From the NCBI GenBank assembly GCA_030432905.1, contig JAUILU010000001.1, positions 1,054,001-1,118,000 of the forward strand: a DNA stretch of 64,000 nt, in the 5' to 3' direction. The notes below the pieces were generated by a model that was not told the origin of the DNA, searched no databases, and saw only the letters and a program-made list of their open reading frames with translations. Every line of letters begins with the position of its first letter. Positions within the stretch are counted from its first letter, which is position 1. A program made the position numbers and the translations under genes. Source of the DNA: Phycisphaerae bacterium (GTDB lineage: Bacteria > Planctomycetota > Phycisphaerae > Phycisphaerales > UBA1924). Below, one piece after another: positions 8,701-16,925 of the stretch.

Positions 8701-10288
8701 GCTGCTCCTCATCCCGACCCGGGGGCCTCACTGTAACACCATCGACAACGGCGCTGCACCCCTCCCCCGGCGGCACAACGGGCAGCACAATCTCGAACAC
8801 CGCGCCCCGCTCGGACGCACGGTTGTGCGCGACGATCACACCGCCGTGCTCGCGCACGATCCCCTGCGCTACAGCAAGACCGAGCCCAGTCCCCTTGGCG
8901 TCCAGCCTCGTCGAAACAAACGGCTCGAACAACGATTCGATCAGCTCCGACTCGATCCCGGGCCCGTCGTCGATCACGCGCAGGCTCACCCACTCGGCGC
9001 CGTCACGCTCGAACAGTTCGCCCGTGATCTCGACTCGCTTGGCGCCCTGATAGCTCCGCACCGCATCGACCGAGTTGCGGATCAGGTTCACGAACACCTG
9101 CACCATCCGGTCGCCGTCGCAGGCGATCACGATCCCTGCGTCGAGGTTGTTTACGATCTCGATCGCCTTCGCGTCGCGGTCGAGCCGAACGAGCGTGACC
9201 GCCTCGTCAACGATCTCCTTCGGCTTCACCGGGTTCGCCTGCGGCGGCCTGACTCTCGCAAAGTCGAGCAGGCTCTCGCCGAGTCGTTCGAGCCGACCCA
9301 CAACGCGAACAAGCAGCTTCGCCTCGGACTCTGACAAGCCGTCGCCGCCGCTCTGCTCGAGCTTTTCTGCAAGCCCCTTCACAACAGTCAGGGGTGTGTT
9401 GAGTTCATGCGCGATGCCCGCAGACAAGATGCCGAGACTCGCCAGCCGATCTGAGTCCGCAAGGTTCCGCTGCGCATTTTCTAGCAGATGGTTCTTCCGG
9501 GTCAGGTCCGCGGCGACGATCTCAAACCGACCTAGCGCCTCGGCAAGGTCACGCTCGTGTTGGCGCATCGAACGCACGGTCTCGTTCCGCGAGCGCATGA
9601 TCGAACCGATCTCGTCTGCGGGGATGTGCTCCTCGGCGATGATCTCGTGCTCCGAATCTCCGACTTGAACCGCGTCGTCCGCTTCGAGCATCCTCGCGAT
9701 CGGGCCGTAGACGTTCTGTGGCAAAACGAACATTTCAAGGAACGCCGCGATCAAGCCGTACATCGCGAGGATGACCACTGCGGTAAACGCGAAGAGTTCG
9801 AGCACCGCGCGCCTTGCTTCCGGGATGTGCGCGCTGACGACGACAAACCTTGGCTCGTCTCCGCCCGCGCCCTCGATCAGCATCGCGACCGATCCACCAG
9901 CCTTTGACTGCCCGTTCGGGACCGACACACCGGGCTGTTCCGACGCCGCTGCGATCACGTCCGGCGACAGCCCGAGCTCGCCCGCTCGCCCGACGCGGTA
10001 CTCCAGGCCTTCGATCTCACCGAGCCGATCGGGCAGAGGCTCGTCGATCCCCGTCCAGCCCGAGGCGCTGAGGATTTCGATCGCGGCCTCGGCCTGGCTG
10101 TGCTCGGCTCGACTCACAACCGCCGACGCGCCCGGGCGGAGCGTCACGAGCAGCACCACACCAAGGATCAGCGAGAAAAGCGTGTGCAGCACCACAAGCT
10201 TCTTGCGGATGCGCATCGTCCCCAGCAGCCCGAGGCGTGTGAGCCGACCCGGGTTCATCCGGTCTGGTTGCTCGTTCTGGCTGGACAT
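8687..10288 (-). CDS. membrane sensor histidine kinase
   Basis: The kinase partner of the REC-XRE regulator whose start it overlaps. The protein from MSSQNEQPDRMNPGRL (533 residues) has a first membrane helix near residues 30-50, an extracytoplasmic sensor region of about 110 residues, and a second helix (TAVVILAMYGLIAAFLEMFV) followed by a HAMP-like linker and coiled coil. The HisKA domain has its phospho-acceptor in GIAHELNTPLTVV. The ATPase domain follows, with N box NLIRNSVDAV, G1 DDGPGI and G2 KGTGLGLAVAQG. The open frame continues further upstream, but that part overlaps rsmB on the other strand and was rejected. The signal sensed cannot be told. Confidence 0.9.
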   Translation of the reverse strand: MSSQNEQPDRMNPGRLTRLGLLGTMRIRKKLVVLHTLFSLILGVVLLVTLRPGASAVVSRAEHSQAEAAIEILSASGWTGIDEPLPDRLGEIEGLEYRVGRAGELGLSPDVIAAASEQPGVSVPNGQSKAGGSVAMLIEGAGGDEPRFVVVSAHIPEARRAVLELFAFTAVVILAMYGLIAAFLEMFVLPQNVYGPIARMLEADDAVQVGDSEHEIIAEEHIPADEIGSIMRSRNETVRSMRQHERDLAEALGRFEIVAADLTRKNHLLENAQRNLADSDRLASLGILSAGIAHELNTPLTVVKGLAEKLEQSGGDGLSESEAKLLVRVVGRLERLGESLLDFARVRPPQANPVKPKEIVDEAVTLVRLDRDAKAIEIVNNLDAGIVIACDGDRMVQVFVNLIRNSVDAVRSYQGAKRVEITGELFERDGAEWVSLRVIDDGPGIESELIESLFEPFVSTRLDAKGTGLGLAVAQGIVREHGGVIVAHNRASERGAVFEIVLPVVPPGEGCSAVVDGVTVRPPGRDEEQHDDG

Positions 10289-10318
10289 ACGACTCCCGTG
10301 CGTTCCTAGACTCGCCCC

Positions 10319-11704
10319 GTGCCTGATCCTAAACGACCACAACGCCGAAGCCGCCGACCCCGACAACATACGACAGCACCGACCTCGGCGCGCGGACTGG
10401 TCGCCGAGGTTCTGACCCAGCAGGCCGCCCGATTCCCAGAGATCGAGCCGCTGGATCTCGATACAGCATCGCTCGACAGCCGCGACGCCGCACTCGCGCA
10501 CGCCCTTTACGACGCCTCGATCAGGCGGTGGCTCACGCTCGAGTACCTCATCCAGCAAGGACTCAACCGCCCATTCCGCGAGCTCGAACCCGCACTGCAG
10601 GCGATCCTGATCCTCGGGGCGGCTCAGCTCGTGCTTCTCGACCGCATCCCGCCGCACGCGGCTCTCGATCAGTCCGTCGAACTGGCCAAGCGTGCGCTCA
10701 GGCCCGGCGCGGGCAATCTCGTCAATGCGGTGCTCAGGCGGGTCAACGCCTCGATCGGCGACCGGTCCGGGCCTTGGCACAACGACCGGCGCTCGGTGCC
10801 GCTTGCATCCGGCTCGCGCGACTTGATCGGGATCAAGCTGCCGGAGAACGAACGCCAAAGACTTTCGGTCGCGACGAGTGTCCCCTTGCCGCTGATCGAC
10901 CGATGGGCCAACGACCACAGCCAAACCGAGATCACCGACGCCTGCCTGCACTCGCTGGCCAACCCGCCGACTGTGCTGAATGTGTCATACCTGCAAAGCC
11001 CGCTGCCCGAAGGCTCGACAGCCCCCCACGACTGCAAGGGCCACGCGCTCTGGATCGGTCAGCGCGACGACCTCGGCCCGCTGCTGCTCGAGCGCGACGA
11101 CGTCTGGGCGCAGGACGCGTCATCGGCCGAGGCGGTGCGCTCGATCGAAGACCTGAAGCCGAAGCGGATCATCGATCTCTGCGCGGGCCAGGGCACCAAG
11201 ACCCGCCAGCTCCGCGCAACGTTCACCGAGGCGCAGATCATCGCGACCGACGTAGACCAAGCCCGCTTTGCAACGCTCTCGAAGGTGTTCGAGAACGATG
11301 ACCGCGTGAACGTTCTCTCGATGGCTGAACTCCGGCACGCCGAGCGCGGCAAAGCGGACCTTGTCCTGCTCGATGTGCCCTGCTCGAACACAGGCGTGAT
11401 GGGCCGGCGCGTCGAGTCGCGGTACAGATCGACACCAGCTGCACTCAAACGGTTGAAATCGATCCAACGCCAGATCATCCAGGACTCGGTCTCGCTGCTC
11501 GCGAAATCGGGCTGGATCCTCTATGCGACGTGCAGCATCGACCACGCCGAGAACCAGTCGCAGATGATCTGGGCGTCGAAAGCTCTCCAGATGAGCGTGT
11601 CCCGTGAGCGTGCATCGCTGCCCACAACCCGTGGAAACCCCGAATCTTCTGTGGACGGCTCCTACAGCGTCCTGCTCACTCCCGAGCGGAGCCAAAGAGC
11701 GTAG
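10319..11704 (+). CDS. rsmB: 16S rRNA (cytosine-C5)-methyltransferase, RsmB-like
   Basis: This enzyme methylates a cytosine (C967 in E. coli) of 16S rRNA using SAM. The protein of 461 residues starts at GTG 10319. The N-terminal third is a NusB-type RNA-binding domain (ALAHALYDASIRRWLTLEYL followed by AAQLVLLDRIPPHAALDQSV). The C-terminal half is the Fmu-type catalytic domain with SAM motif IDLCAGQGTKTRQL. The two cysteines used by this family are present in LLDVPCSNTGVMGRR and LYATCSIDHAENQ. The start lies about 30 bases from the divergent histidine kinase start. ptsN-like follows 51 bases downstream on the same strand. Confidence 0.9.
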   Translation: MPDPKRPQRRSRRPRQHTTAPTSARGLVAEVLTQQAARFPEIEPLDLDTASLDSRDAALAHALYDASIRRWLTLEYLIQQGLNRPFRELEPALQAILILGAAQLVLLDRIPPHAALDQSVELAKRALRPGAGNLVNAVLRRVNASIGDRSGPWHNDRRSVPLASGSRDLIGIKLPENERQRLSVATSVPLPLIDRWANDHSQTEITDACLHSLANPPTVLNVSYLQSPLPEGSTAPHDCKGHALWIGQRDDLGPLLLERDDVWAQDASSAEAVRSIEDLKPKRIIDLCAGQGTKTRQLRATFTEAQIIATDVDQARFATLSKVFENDDRVNVLSMAELRHAERGKADLVLLDVPCSNTGVMGRRVESRYRSTPAALKRLKSIQRQIIQDSVSLLAKSGWILYATCSIDHAENQSQMIWASKALQMSVSRERASLPTTRGNPESSVDGSYSVLLTPERSQRA

Positions 11705-11755
11705 ACTCTCCGCTCACGGACGCTGTTCGCACCAACGACTCCAGAGGCCAACTGC

Positions 11756-12214
11756 ATGAAATTGACGGACCTGATCACACCTGCCTGCATCATCTCGCCG
11801 CTCAAAGCGACCGAGAAGCAAGATGTCATCAGCGAATTGGTGCAAGCCCTCGCCGACGCGGGGCAGGTCTCGGACCCGGCGGCCCTCGTCGAAACCGTCT
11901 GGACACGCGAACAGACCCGGACCACCGGAATCGGTCAGGGTCTCGCCATCCCCCACGGCAAGTCAGAGTCGCTCACCGACATGGCCATGGCGATCGGCAA
12001 GCCAGCCGAGCCCATCGACTTCGAGTCCGTTGACGGCAAACCGGTCCGCCTCGTCGTGCTTCTCGCAAGCCGACCCGATCAGATGAGCGACCACATCCAG
12101 GCGCTCGCCAAGATCAGCAGGCTTCACATGGAAGCCGCGTTCCGCGAAAAGATCTACGCGGCGAACTCGCCCGAAGAGATCTACGAACTGCTGGTCGAAA
12201 ACGCTGCCAGCTAG
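11756..12214 (+). CDS. ptsN: PTS EIIA protein (nitrogen/fructose type, PtsN-like)
   Basis: A cytosolic phosphocarrier domain of 152 residues, the full length of stand-alone EIIA-Ntr proteins. The phospho-accepting His lies in the signature GIGQGLAIPHGKS at about residue 66. The start MKLTDLITPACIISPLKA is typical of the family. Planctomycetes often carry regulatory EIIA domains without sugar permeases, and no permease or HPr gene is visible here, so a regulatory phosphorelay role is more likely than sugar transport. It follows rsmB closely and may be cotranscribed with it. The facing channel gene ends eight bases away. Confidence 0.85.
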   Translation: MKLTDLITPACIISPLKATEKQDVISELVQALADAGQVSDPAALVETVWTREQTRTTGIGQGLAIPHGKSESLTDMAMAIGKPAEPIDFESVDGKPVRLVVLLASRPDQMSDHIQALAKISRLHMEAAFREKIYAANSPEEIYELLVENAAS

Positions 12215-12221
12215 TCCAGCA

Positions 12222-12854
12222 CTACTTTGATCGCGATGGATGAGTGCCGCTCTCAAGAGCCGCAGCGCCGATTGTCTCGAACACACCCAGCGCCCGGTCC
12301 GCGGACCTTCTGAAGTGGTTGTACGGGAACAGCACCACGAGCGCGATGACGAGCCCGAACGCGGTTGTGTAGAGCGCCTCTGAAATCCCGACCGCCATCG
12401 CCGCGGGGTCGGTCACCTGCTCGGCGCTGCCGAGCAAGCCGAAGCTTTTGATGATGCCCGTAACCGTGCCGAGGATGCCCAGCATCGGTGCCGCGGTCAC
12501 GACCGTGGAGAGGAACGACAGGTACCGCTCGAGTCTCGGCCTGACACTCTCGGCGGCGGCGAGCACCGAGCTCTCGCCCATCTGCCCGCCGGCGCTCTCG
12601 TCGAGCATCGCCGAGACAAACTGCCCGAGCACGCCGTCCCCGGTTTGCCTGGCCAGCGCCGATTCGTCTGACGATCGCAGGGCCGCCGCGATCCGGGACA
12701 CCCGGCCCGGCGCCATCCCTTTGCGGAGCGAAAGAAAGAAAAACGCCCGCTCGATGCACAGCGCAACCGACACCACGCTCACCGCAGCGAGCGGCCAGGC
12801 CACCCACCCCGCGGCTGCGAATAACTCGCCGGCATTTCCGATCGTCCCTGCCAT
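12222..12854 (-). CDS. MotA/TolQ/ExbB-family proton channel protein
   Basis: An inner-membrane protein of 210 residues that in this family powers energy transduction to the outer membrane or cell division. From MAGTIGNAGELFAAAGW there is one N-terminal helix (VAWPLAAVSVVSVALCIERAF), a long cytoplasmic region, and two further helices in the conserved block starting VVTAAPMLGILGTVTGIIKSF and continuing through the GISEALYTTAFGLVIALVVL stretch. That is the three-helix ExbB/TolQ layout. No ExbD/TolR partner is adjacent: the downstream neighbour is convergent ptsN and the upstream one is divergent ispA. The partner must lie elsewhere. Confidence 0.88.
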   Translation of the reverse strand: MAGTIGNAGELFAAAGWVAWPLAAVSVVSVALCIERAFFFLSLRKGMAPGRVSRIAAALRSSDESALARQTGDGVLGQFVSAMLDESAGGQMGESSVLAAAESVRPRLERYLSFLSTVVTAAPMLGILGTVTGIIKSFGLLGSAEQVTDPAAMAVGISEALYTTAFGLVIALVVLFPYNHFRRSADRALGVFETIGAAALESGTHPSRSK

Positions 12855-12856
12855 GG

Positions 12857-13816
12857 TTGGATCGTACTGTACACCGGCAACACAAGCCCGAACCCCGCAC
12901 GCTGATAGAACCAAAGGACCCAGCCATCGCCAGCACCGCAAGCGACATCTCGGCCCCGATCGCCCTGATCGACGAAGAACTCGCCAGACACATCGACGCA
13001 GCAGGCCTCGGGGGCGATCTCTCGGTCGGCCTGCACGAGGCGATGCGCTACGCGGTCCTCGGCGGCGGCAAACGCTTCCGCCCACTGCTCGTCTGGCACG
13101 CGTGCGCCACCGTGGGAGGCGACCCCAACATCTGTCTGCCCGCGGCTGCGGCGATCGAGTACATCCACGCCTTCAGCCTCGTCCACGACGACCTGCCAGC
13201 GATGGACGACGACGACCTCCGCCGAGGCAAACCAACGCTCCACATCCACACCTCAGAAGCCATGGCGATCCTCGCGGGCGATGCGCTGCTCAACCTCGCG
13301 TTCGCTGCGACGACACGCGTGAATATCGATCCATCGCTCACGATCAGACTCGTACAAGAGTTGACATCGGGTTGTGCTGGCATGATCTCCGGGCAGATCT
13401 TCGACTCGCTGCCCGATGCCGACCCAGCGATCGACGACCGCAAAAGGCTCGAACGCATCCACAGGAACAAGACCGGCGCACTCATCCGCGCATCGTGCCG
13501 GATCGGTGCGATCTGCGGCGGCGCTTCCGACGAGTCGCTCGCCGCCCTGACCACATACGCCGACGACATCGGGCTGATGTTCCAGGCCGTCGATGACTTG
13601 CTCGATGTGGAGCAGGCCACCGAGCATGCCGGCAAGCGCACGGGCAAGGACGCGGAGGCCGGCAAACTTACCTACCCGGGGCTTCTGGGAGTCGAGGGCA
13701 CGAAGGCCGAGATCGAGCGGCTCAGGACCGAGGCCGTCGCCACGGTCGAGAGTTTGGGCCCGAAATCCGCCCCGCTGGTCACGATCGCAAACCTGATCGC
13801 GACCCGCGACCGATAA
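12857..13816 (+). CDS. ispA: short-chain polyprenyl diphosphate synthase (farnesyl/geranylgeranyl type)
   Basis: This enzyme condenses isopentenyl diphosphate with allylic diphosphates. The first Asp-rich motif is in FSLVHDDLPAMDDDDLRRGK and the second in AVDDLLDVE; the GGGKRFRP substrate-binding motif lies upstream. The length (about 300 residues) and the short spacing between helix D and the first motif fit IspA-type enzymes, but product length cannot be read safely. The start is uncertain: the frame opens at TTG 12857 without a clear ribosome site, and the first 30 residues look unlike the family, so a non-ATG start a little downstream is possible. dxs, the first enzyme of the MEP pathway, follows on the same strand. 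Confidence 0.85.
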   Translation: MDRTVHRQHKPEPRTLIEPKDPAIASTASDISAPIALIDEELARHIDAAGLGGDLSVGLHEAMRYAVLGGGKRFRPLLVWHACATVGGDPNICLPAAAAIEYIHAFSLVHDDLPAMDDDDLRRGKPTLHIHTSEAMAILAGDALLNLAFAATTRVNIDPSLTIRLVQELTSGCAGMISGQIFDSLPDADPAIDDRKRLERIHRNKTGALIRASCRIGAICGGASDESLAALTTYADDIGLMFQAVDDLLDVEQATEHAGKRTGKDAEAGKLTYPGLLGVEGTKAEIERLRTEAVATVESLGPKSAPLVTIANLIATRDR

Positions 13817-13836
13817 GACCGAACCCCAAATATGTC

Positions 13837-13860
13837 CCCTGGCGATTCGCCAGGGCGCAA
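13837..13860 (+). terminator. candidate hairpin terminator after ispA
   Basis: An eight-bp stem CCCTGGCG / CGCCAGGG with an ATT loop lies 20 bases after the ispA stop. The following U-tract (CGCAATTGTTT) is weak, so it may be a leaky terminator or a site in the dxs leader. A TATACT box lies just downstream at 13870. Confidence 0.45.
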
Positions 13861-13989
13861 TTGTTTCAGTATACTTTGAAAACACATCCGCCTCGGCGGG
13901 CGAGCGAACACGGTTCTACGCGGGAGCGAATCATCCGGGCACACAACGCAAGAAGTCGATAGCCAATACCAAGACAGACGCGAGAGAGC

Positions 13990-15987
13990 ATGAACTACCT
14001 GCCCAACATCAAGACCCCGGCCGACCTCAAGAAGCTCCCGGTCAACGCACTCACCGAACTGGCGGGTGAGATCCGAGCCGCGATCATCGAGCAGGTCTCC
14101 AAGACCGGCGGCCACCTCGCCCCGAACCTCGGCGTCGTCGAACTCACCATCGCGATGCACTACGTCTTCGACTTCGGCCATGACCGGCTGCTCTTTGATG
14201 TCGGCCACCAGTGCTACCCGCACAAGCTCATCACCGGCAGGTTCGACAAACTCGGCAAGCTCCGCACACGCGAGGGCATGGCGGGCTTCCCCGATCCGAG
14301 CGAGAGCAAGTACGACCTCTTCAACGTGGGCCACGCGGGCACGGGCATCTCGACCGCGGTCGGCATGGCGCGCGGCGACACGCTCGCCAAGCAAGCGTTC
14401 GACAAGAAATCAAACCCCAAGGGCCGACGCGTCGTCACGCTCATCGGTGACGCATCGATCGCCAACGGCGTCGCGATGGAAGGCCTCAACAACGCCGGCA
14501 CACTCAAACGCCAGTTCCTCGTCGTGCTCAACGACAACGGCATGAGCATCGCCAAGCCCCAGGGCGCACTGGCGCAATACTTCGACCGCGTCCGGATGAG
14601 CCACACCTACACCGACTTCAAGAAGTCCGCGGGCAAGATACTCGAGAGCATCCCGGGCGGCTCGCTCCTGCGCGACGCATACCACCGAACCGGCGAGGCA
14701 ACCAAAGCAGTCATCGCGGAAAACTCGTGGTTCGAGCACTTCGGCCTGCTGACCGTCGGCCCAATCGACGGCCACAACATCCCCGAGCTCATCGAGTTCT
14801 TCAGCGAAGCCCGCGAGTACGACAAGCCGATGGTCCTTCACGTCAAGACAACCAAGGGCAAGGGGCTCGATGTCGCGGAGAACGACGCGACGACGTTCCA
14901 CTCACCCAAGCCGTTCACCGTTGAACGCGACGAGGCGCTCGGCTGCCGGGTCGAGATCCCGTCGTCCGGTCGGTCGTTCACCGGTGCGTACGCGGAAGCG
15001 ATGAAGGACCTGATGGAACGCGACGATCGCGTGGTCGCCGCGACCGCAGCCATGCCCGACGGCACAGGCATCGCGCCCGTCCTCAAGGCCCACCCCGACC
15101 GCGTCTGGGACACCGGCATCTGCGAGAGCCACGCGATGGACATGATGGCGGGTCTTGCTAAGACCGGCTTCAAGCCCTTCTTCGCGGTCTACGCGACGTT
15201 CTTCCAGCGTGCGTTCGATCAGGCGTTCCAGGAAGCCGCGCTGCAAGGTCTGCCCGTGCGGCTCTGCCTCGACCGCGCCGGTCTTGTCGGCGGCGACGGC
15301 GCCGTCCACCACGGCTTCTGCGACGTTGCGCTGCTCCGCACACTCCCTGAAGCGGTCATCACCGCGGCGATTGACGAGCCGAGCCTGCTCGCATCGCTCG
15401 AATTCATGCGCACCTACGACGAAGCGCTCAGCAGCGTGCGTTACCCGCGTGACAACGTCTCGCCGGTGCTCGCAGACCAGCCCTGCCCGCCGTTTGTGCT
15501 GGGCAAGGCGAGGAACCTGACGCCGGAGATCGACATCGAACACGACGAGATCGACGTCGCGGTGCTCGCGTTCGGCACGCCCGCGATCGCGGCGCTCGAA
15601 GCCGCCGCGAAACTCGGGGACAGCTACCGCGTCGCGGTGTTCGACGCACGCTTCGCTAAGCCCATCGACGAATCGCTCGTCCGCAAGCTGCTCTCGCGCA
15701 AGATCCCGACGATCACCGTCGAAGAGCACGCTCCGATGGGCGGCTTCGGCTCGGCAGTGCTCGACGCTGCGAACGAACTCGGACTCGACGCCTCGTGCGT
15801 AACGAAGCTCGCGCTTCCCGATTCGTGGGTGCTCCAGAACCCGCGTAGCGCACAGCTCGCCGAAACCGGGCTCGACGCCGCCGGTATCGCACGTGCGATC
15901 CGCCAAGCCGCCAGCGGCGAATCAAACTCGGACGAAGCGCGTTCGCAGGTCGAGGTCAAAGAGGCGAACCGCCAGCCCGCGAGGTAG
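13990..15987 (+). CDS. dxs: 1-deoxy-D-xylulose-5-phosphate synthase
   Basis: DXS is the thiamine-diphosphate enzyme that joins pyruvate and glyceraldehyde-3-phosphate as the first step of the MEP isoprenoid pathway. The 665-residue protein has the family start (LAPNLGVVELTIAMHYVFDF), the LLFDVGHQCYPHKLITGR block, the TPP motif IGDASIANGVAMEGLNNAG (GDA where most have GDG), the transketolase pyrimidine-domain stretch LCLDRAGLVGGDGAVHHG, and a C-terminal domain with TVEEHAPMGGFGSAVLDA. It is slightly longer than the usual 620-640 residues because of a polar tail. A 173-base gap with a hairpin and a TATACT box separates it from ispA. nadK follows after 53 bases. Confidence 0.95.
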   Translation: MNYLPNIKTPADLKKLPVNALTELAGEIRAAIIEQVSKTGGHLAPNLGVVELTIAMHYVFDFGHDRLLFDVGHQCYPHKLITGRFDKLGKLRTREGMAGFPDPSESKYDLFNVGHAGTGISTAVGMARGDTLAKQAFDKKSNPKGRRVVTLIGDASIANGVAMEGLNNAGTLKRQFLVVLNDNGMSIAKPQGALAQYFDRVRMSHTYTDFKKSAGKILESIPGGSLLRDAYHRTGEATKAVIAENSWFEHFGLLTVGPIDGHNIPELIEFFSEAREYDKPMVLHVKTTKGKGLDVAENDATTFHSPKPFTVERDEALGCRVEIPSSGRSFTGAYAEAMKDLMERDDRVVAATAAMPDGTGIAPVLKAHPDRVWDTGICESHAMDMMAGLAKTGFKPFFAVYATFFQRAFDQAFQEAALQGLPVRLCLDRAGLVGGDGAVHHGFCDVALLRTLPEAVITAAIDEPSLLASLEFMRTYDEALSSVRYPRDNVSPVLADQPCPPFVLGKARNLTPEIDIEHDEIDVAVLAFGTPAIAALEAAAKLGDSYRVAVFDARFAKPIDESLVRKLLSRKIPTITVEEHAPMGGFGSAVLDAANELGLDASCVTKLALPDSWVLQNPRSAQLAETGLDAAGIARAIRQAASGESNSDEARSQVEVKEANRQPAR

Positions 15988-16040
15988 GCTTCCCGCAACG
16001 CCCGGCGCGTGCTCGGCTGACTCTGCTCGAAAGGCTACCC

Positions 16041-16922
16041 ATGACCGGTTCCAGGCGATCGACTCTGCTCGTGGTCAACACGGACAAACCCGACGCCGAC
16101 AGAGCCGCCCAGCAGCTCGCCTCGCTCATCAGCAAGCACGGCTCGCTCATCGCGCAGATCCCCGCAGCCAACGGCCCGATCCCCGACGAAGCACAGAACG
16201 CGGACCTCATCGTCGTCCTCGGAGGCGACGGCACACTGCTCGGCGAAGGCCGGCGGTTCGCCGGCAGCGGCACACCCATGCTCGGTGTCAACGTCGGCAA
16301 GCTCGGCTTCCTTGCCGAGTTCGACATCGATGCGGTCAGCAGCCAAGCCGAGAGCCTGTTCGGCGACGGCGAGCTCAACACCAGAGCCGTCCCACTGCTC
16401 GAAGTGGATATCCGAAACAGCGACGGCTCGACCGTTCAAGCCGGCTGCGCGATGAACGAAGCGGTGATTACCGCCGGGCCTCCTTACAGCATCATCGAAC
16501 TCGGCATCCGGATCGACGACGCCACAGGCCCCGCGGTTCGCGGCGACGGGCTCATCGTTTCGACTTCGCTCGGCTCGACCGCGTACAACGTCTCGGCGGG
16601 CGGGCCGATCATCCACCCGCTCGTTGACGCGACAGTCATCACACCCATCGCGGCACACTCGCTCGCGTTCAGGCCCATCGCCGTCCCGGGCATTAGCACG
16701 ATCGAGATCGACCCGATCCAGATCAACGAACGCACCGACGACGGAACGACACTTGTCCTCGACGGACAGATCCGCCACCGCATCACAAGTGACCAGCGCG
16801 TCATCATCAAACGCGCGGAGCGTTCGGTCGAGCTGGTCGTCAACCAGCGCGGCAACTACTGGCACACACTGGTCAGCAAGCTCCACTGGGCGAAGCAGCC
16901 GACGTTCTCGTCGGACAAGTAG
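16041..16922 (+). CDS. nadK: NAD kinase
   Basis: This kinase phosphorylates NAD+ to NADP+ in the cytosol. The protein of 293 residues contains the GGDG catalytic motif (LIVVLGGDGTLLGEGRRF), the GVNVGKLGFLAEF block, the NE motif in CAMNEAVITAG, and the Gly-rich sugar-binding stretch STSLGSTAYNVSAGGPI. Length and order match bacterial NadK. NADPH is used by the MEP pathway, and dxs lies just upstream on the same strand (53 bases), so cotranscription is plausible. The gene converges with the RND pump gene; their stops are three bases apart with no room for a separate terminator. Confidence 0.93.
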   Translation: MTGSRRSTLLVVNTDKPDADRAAQQLASLISKHGSLIAQIPAANGPIPDEAQNADLIVVLGGDGTLLGEGRRFAGSGTPMLGVNVGKLGFLAEFDIDAVSSQAESLFGDGELNTRAVPLLEVDIRNSDGSTVQAGCAMNEAVITAGPPYSIIELGIRIDDATGPAVRGDGLIVSTSLGSTAYNVSAGGPIIHPLVDATVITPIAAHSLAFRPIAVPGISTIEIDPIQINERTDDGTTLVLDGQIRHRITSDQRVIIKRAERSVELVVNQRGNYWHTLVSKLHWAKQPTFSSDK

Positions 16923-16925
16923 CGA

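Noticed and set aside
10289-10951. An upstream extension of the histidine kinase frame.
   Set aside because: It runs through rsmB on the opposite strand and encodes an arginine-rich stretch without domain similarity; a clear ATG with signal-like features is at 10288.
14902-15906. A 334-codon minus-strand frame inside dxs.
   Set aside because: dxs is unmistakable on the plus strand; the antisense product has no motif.
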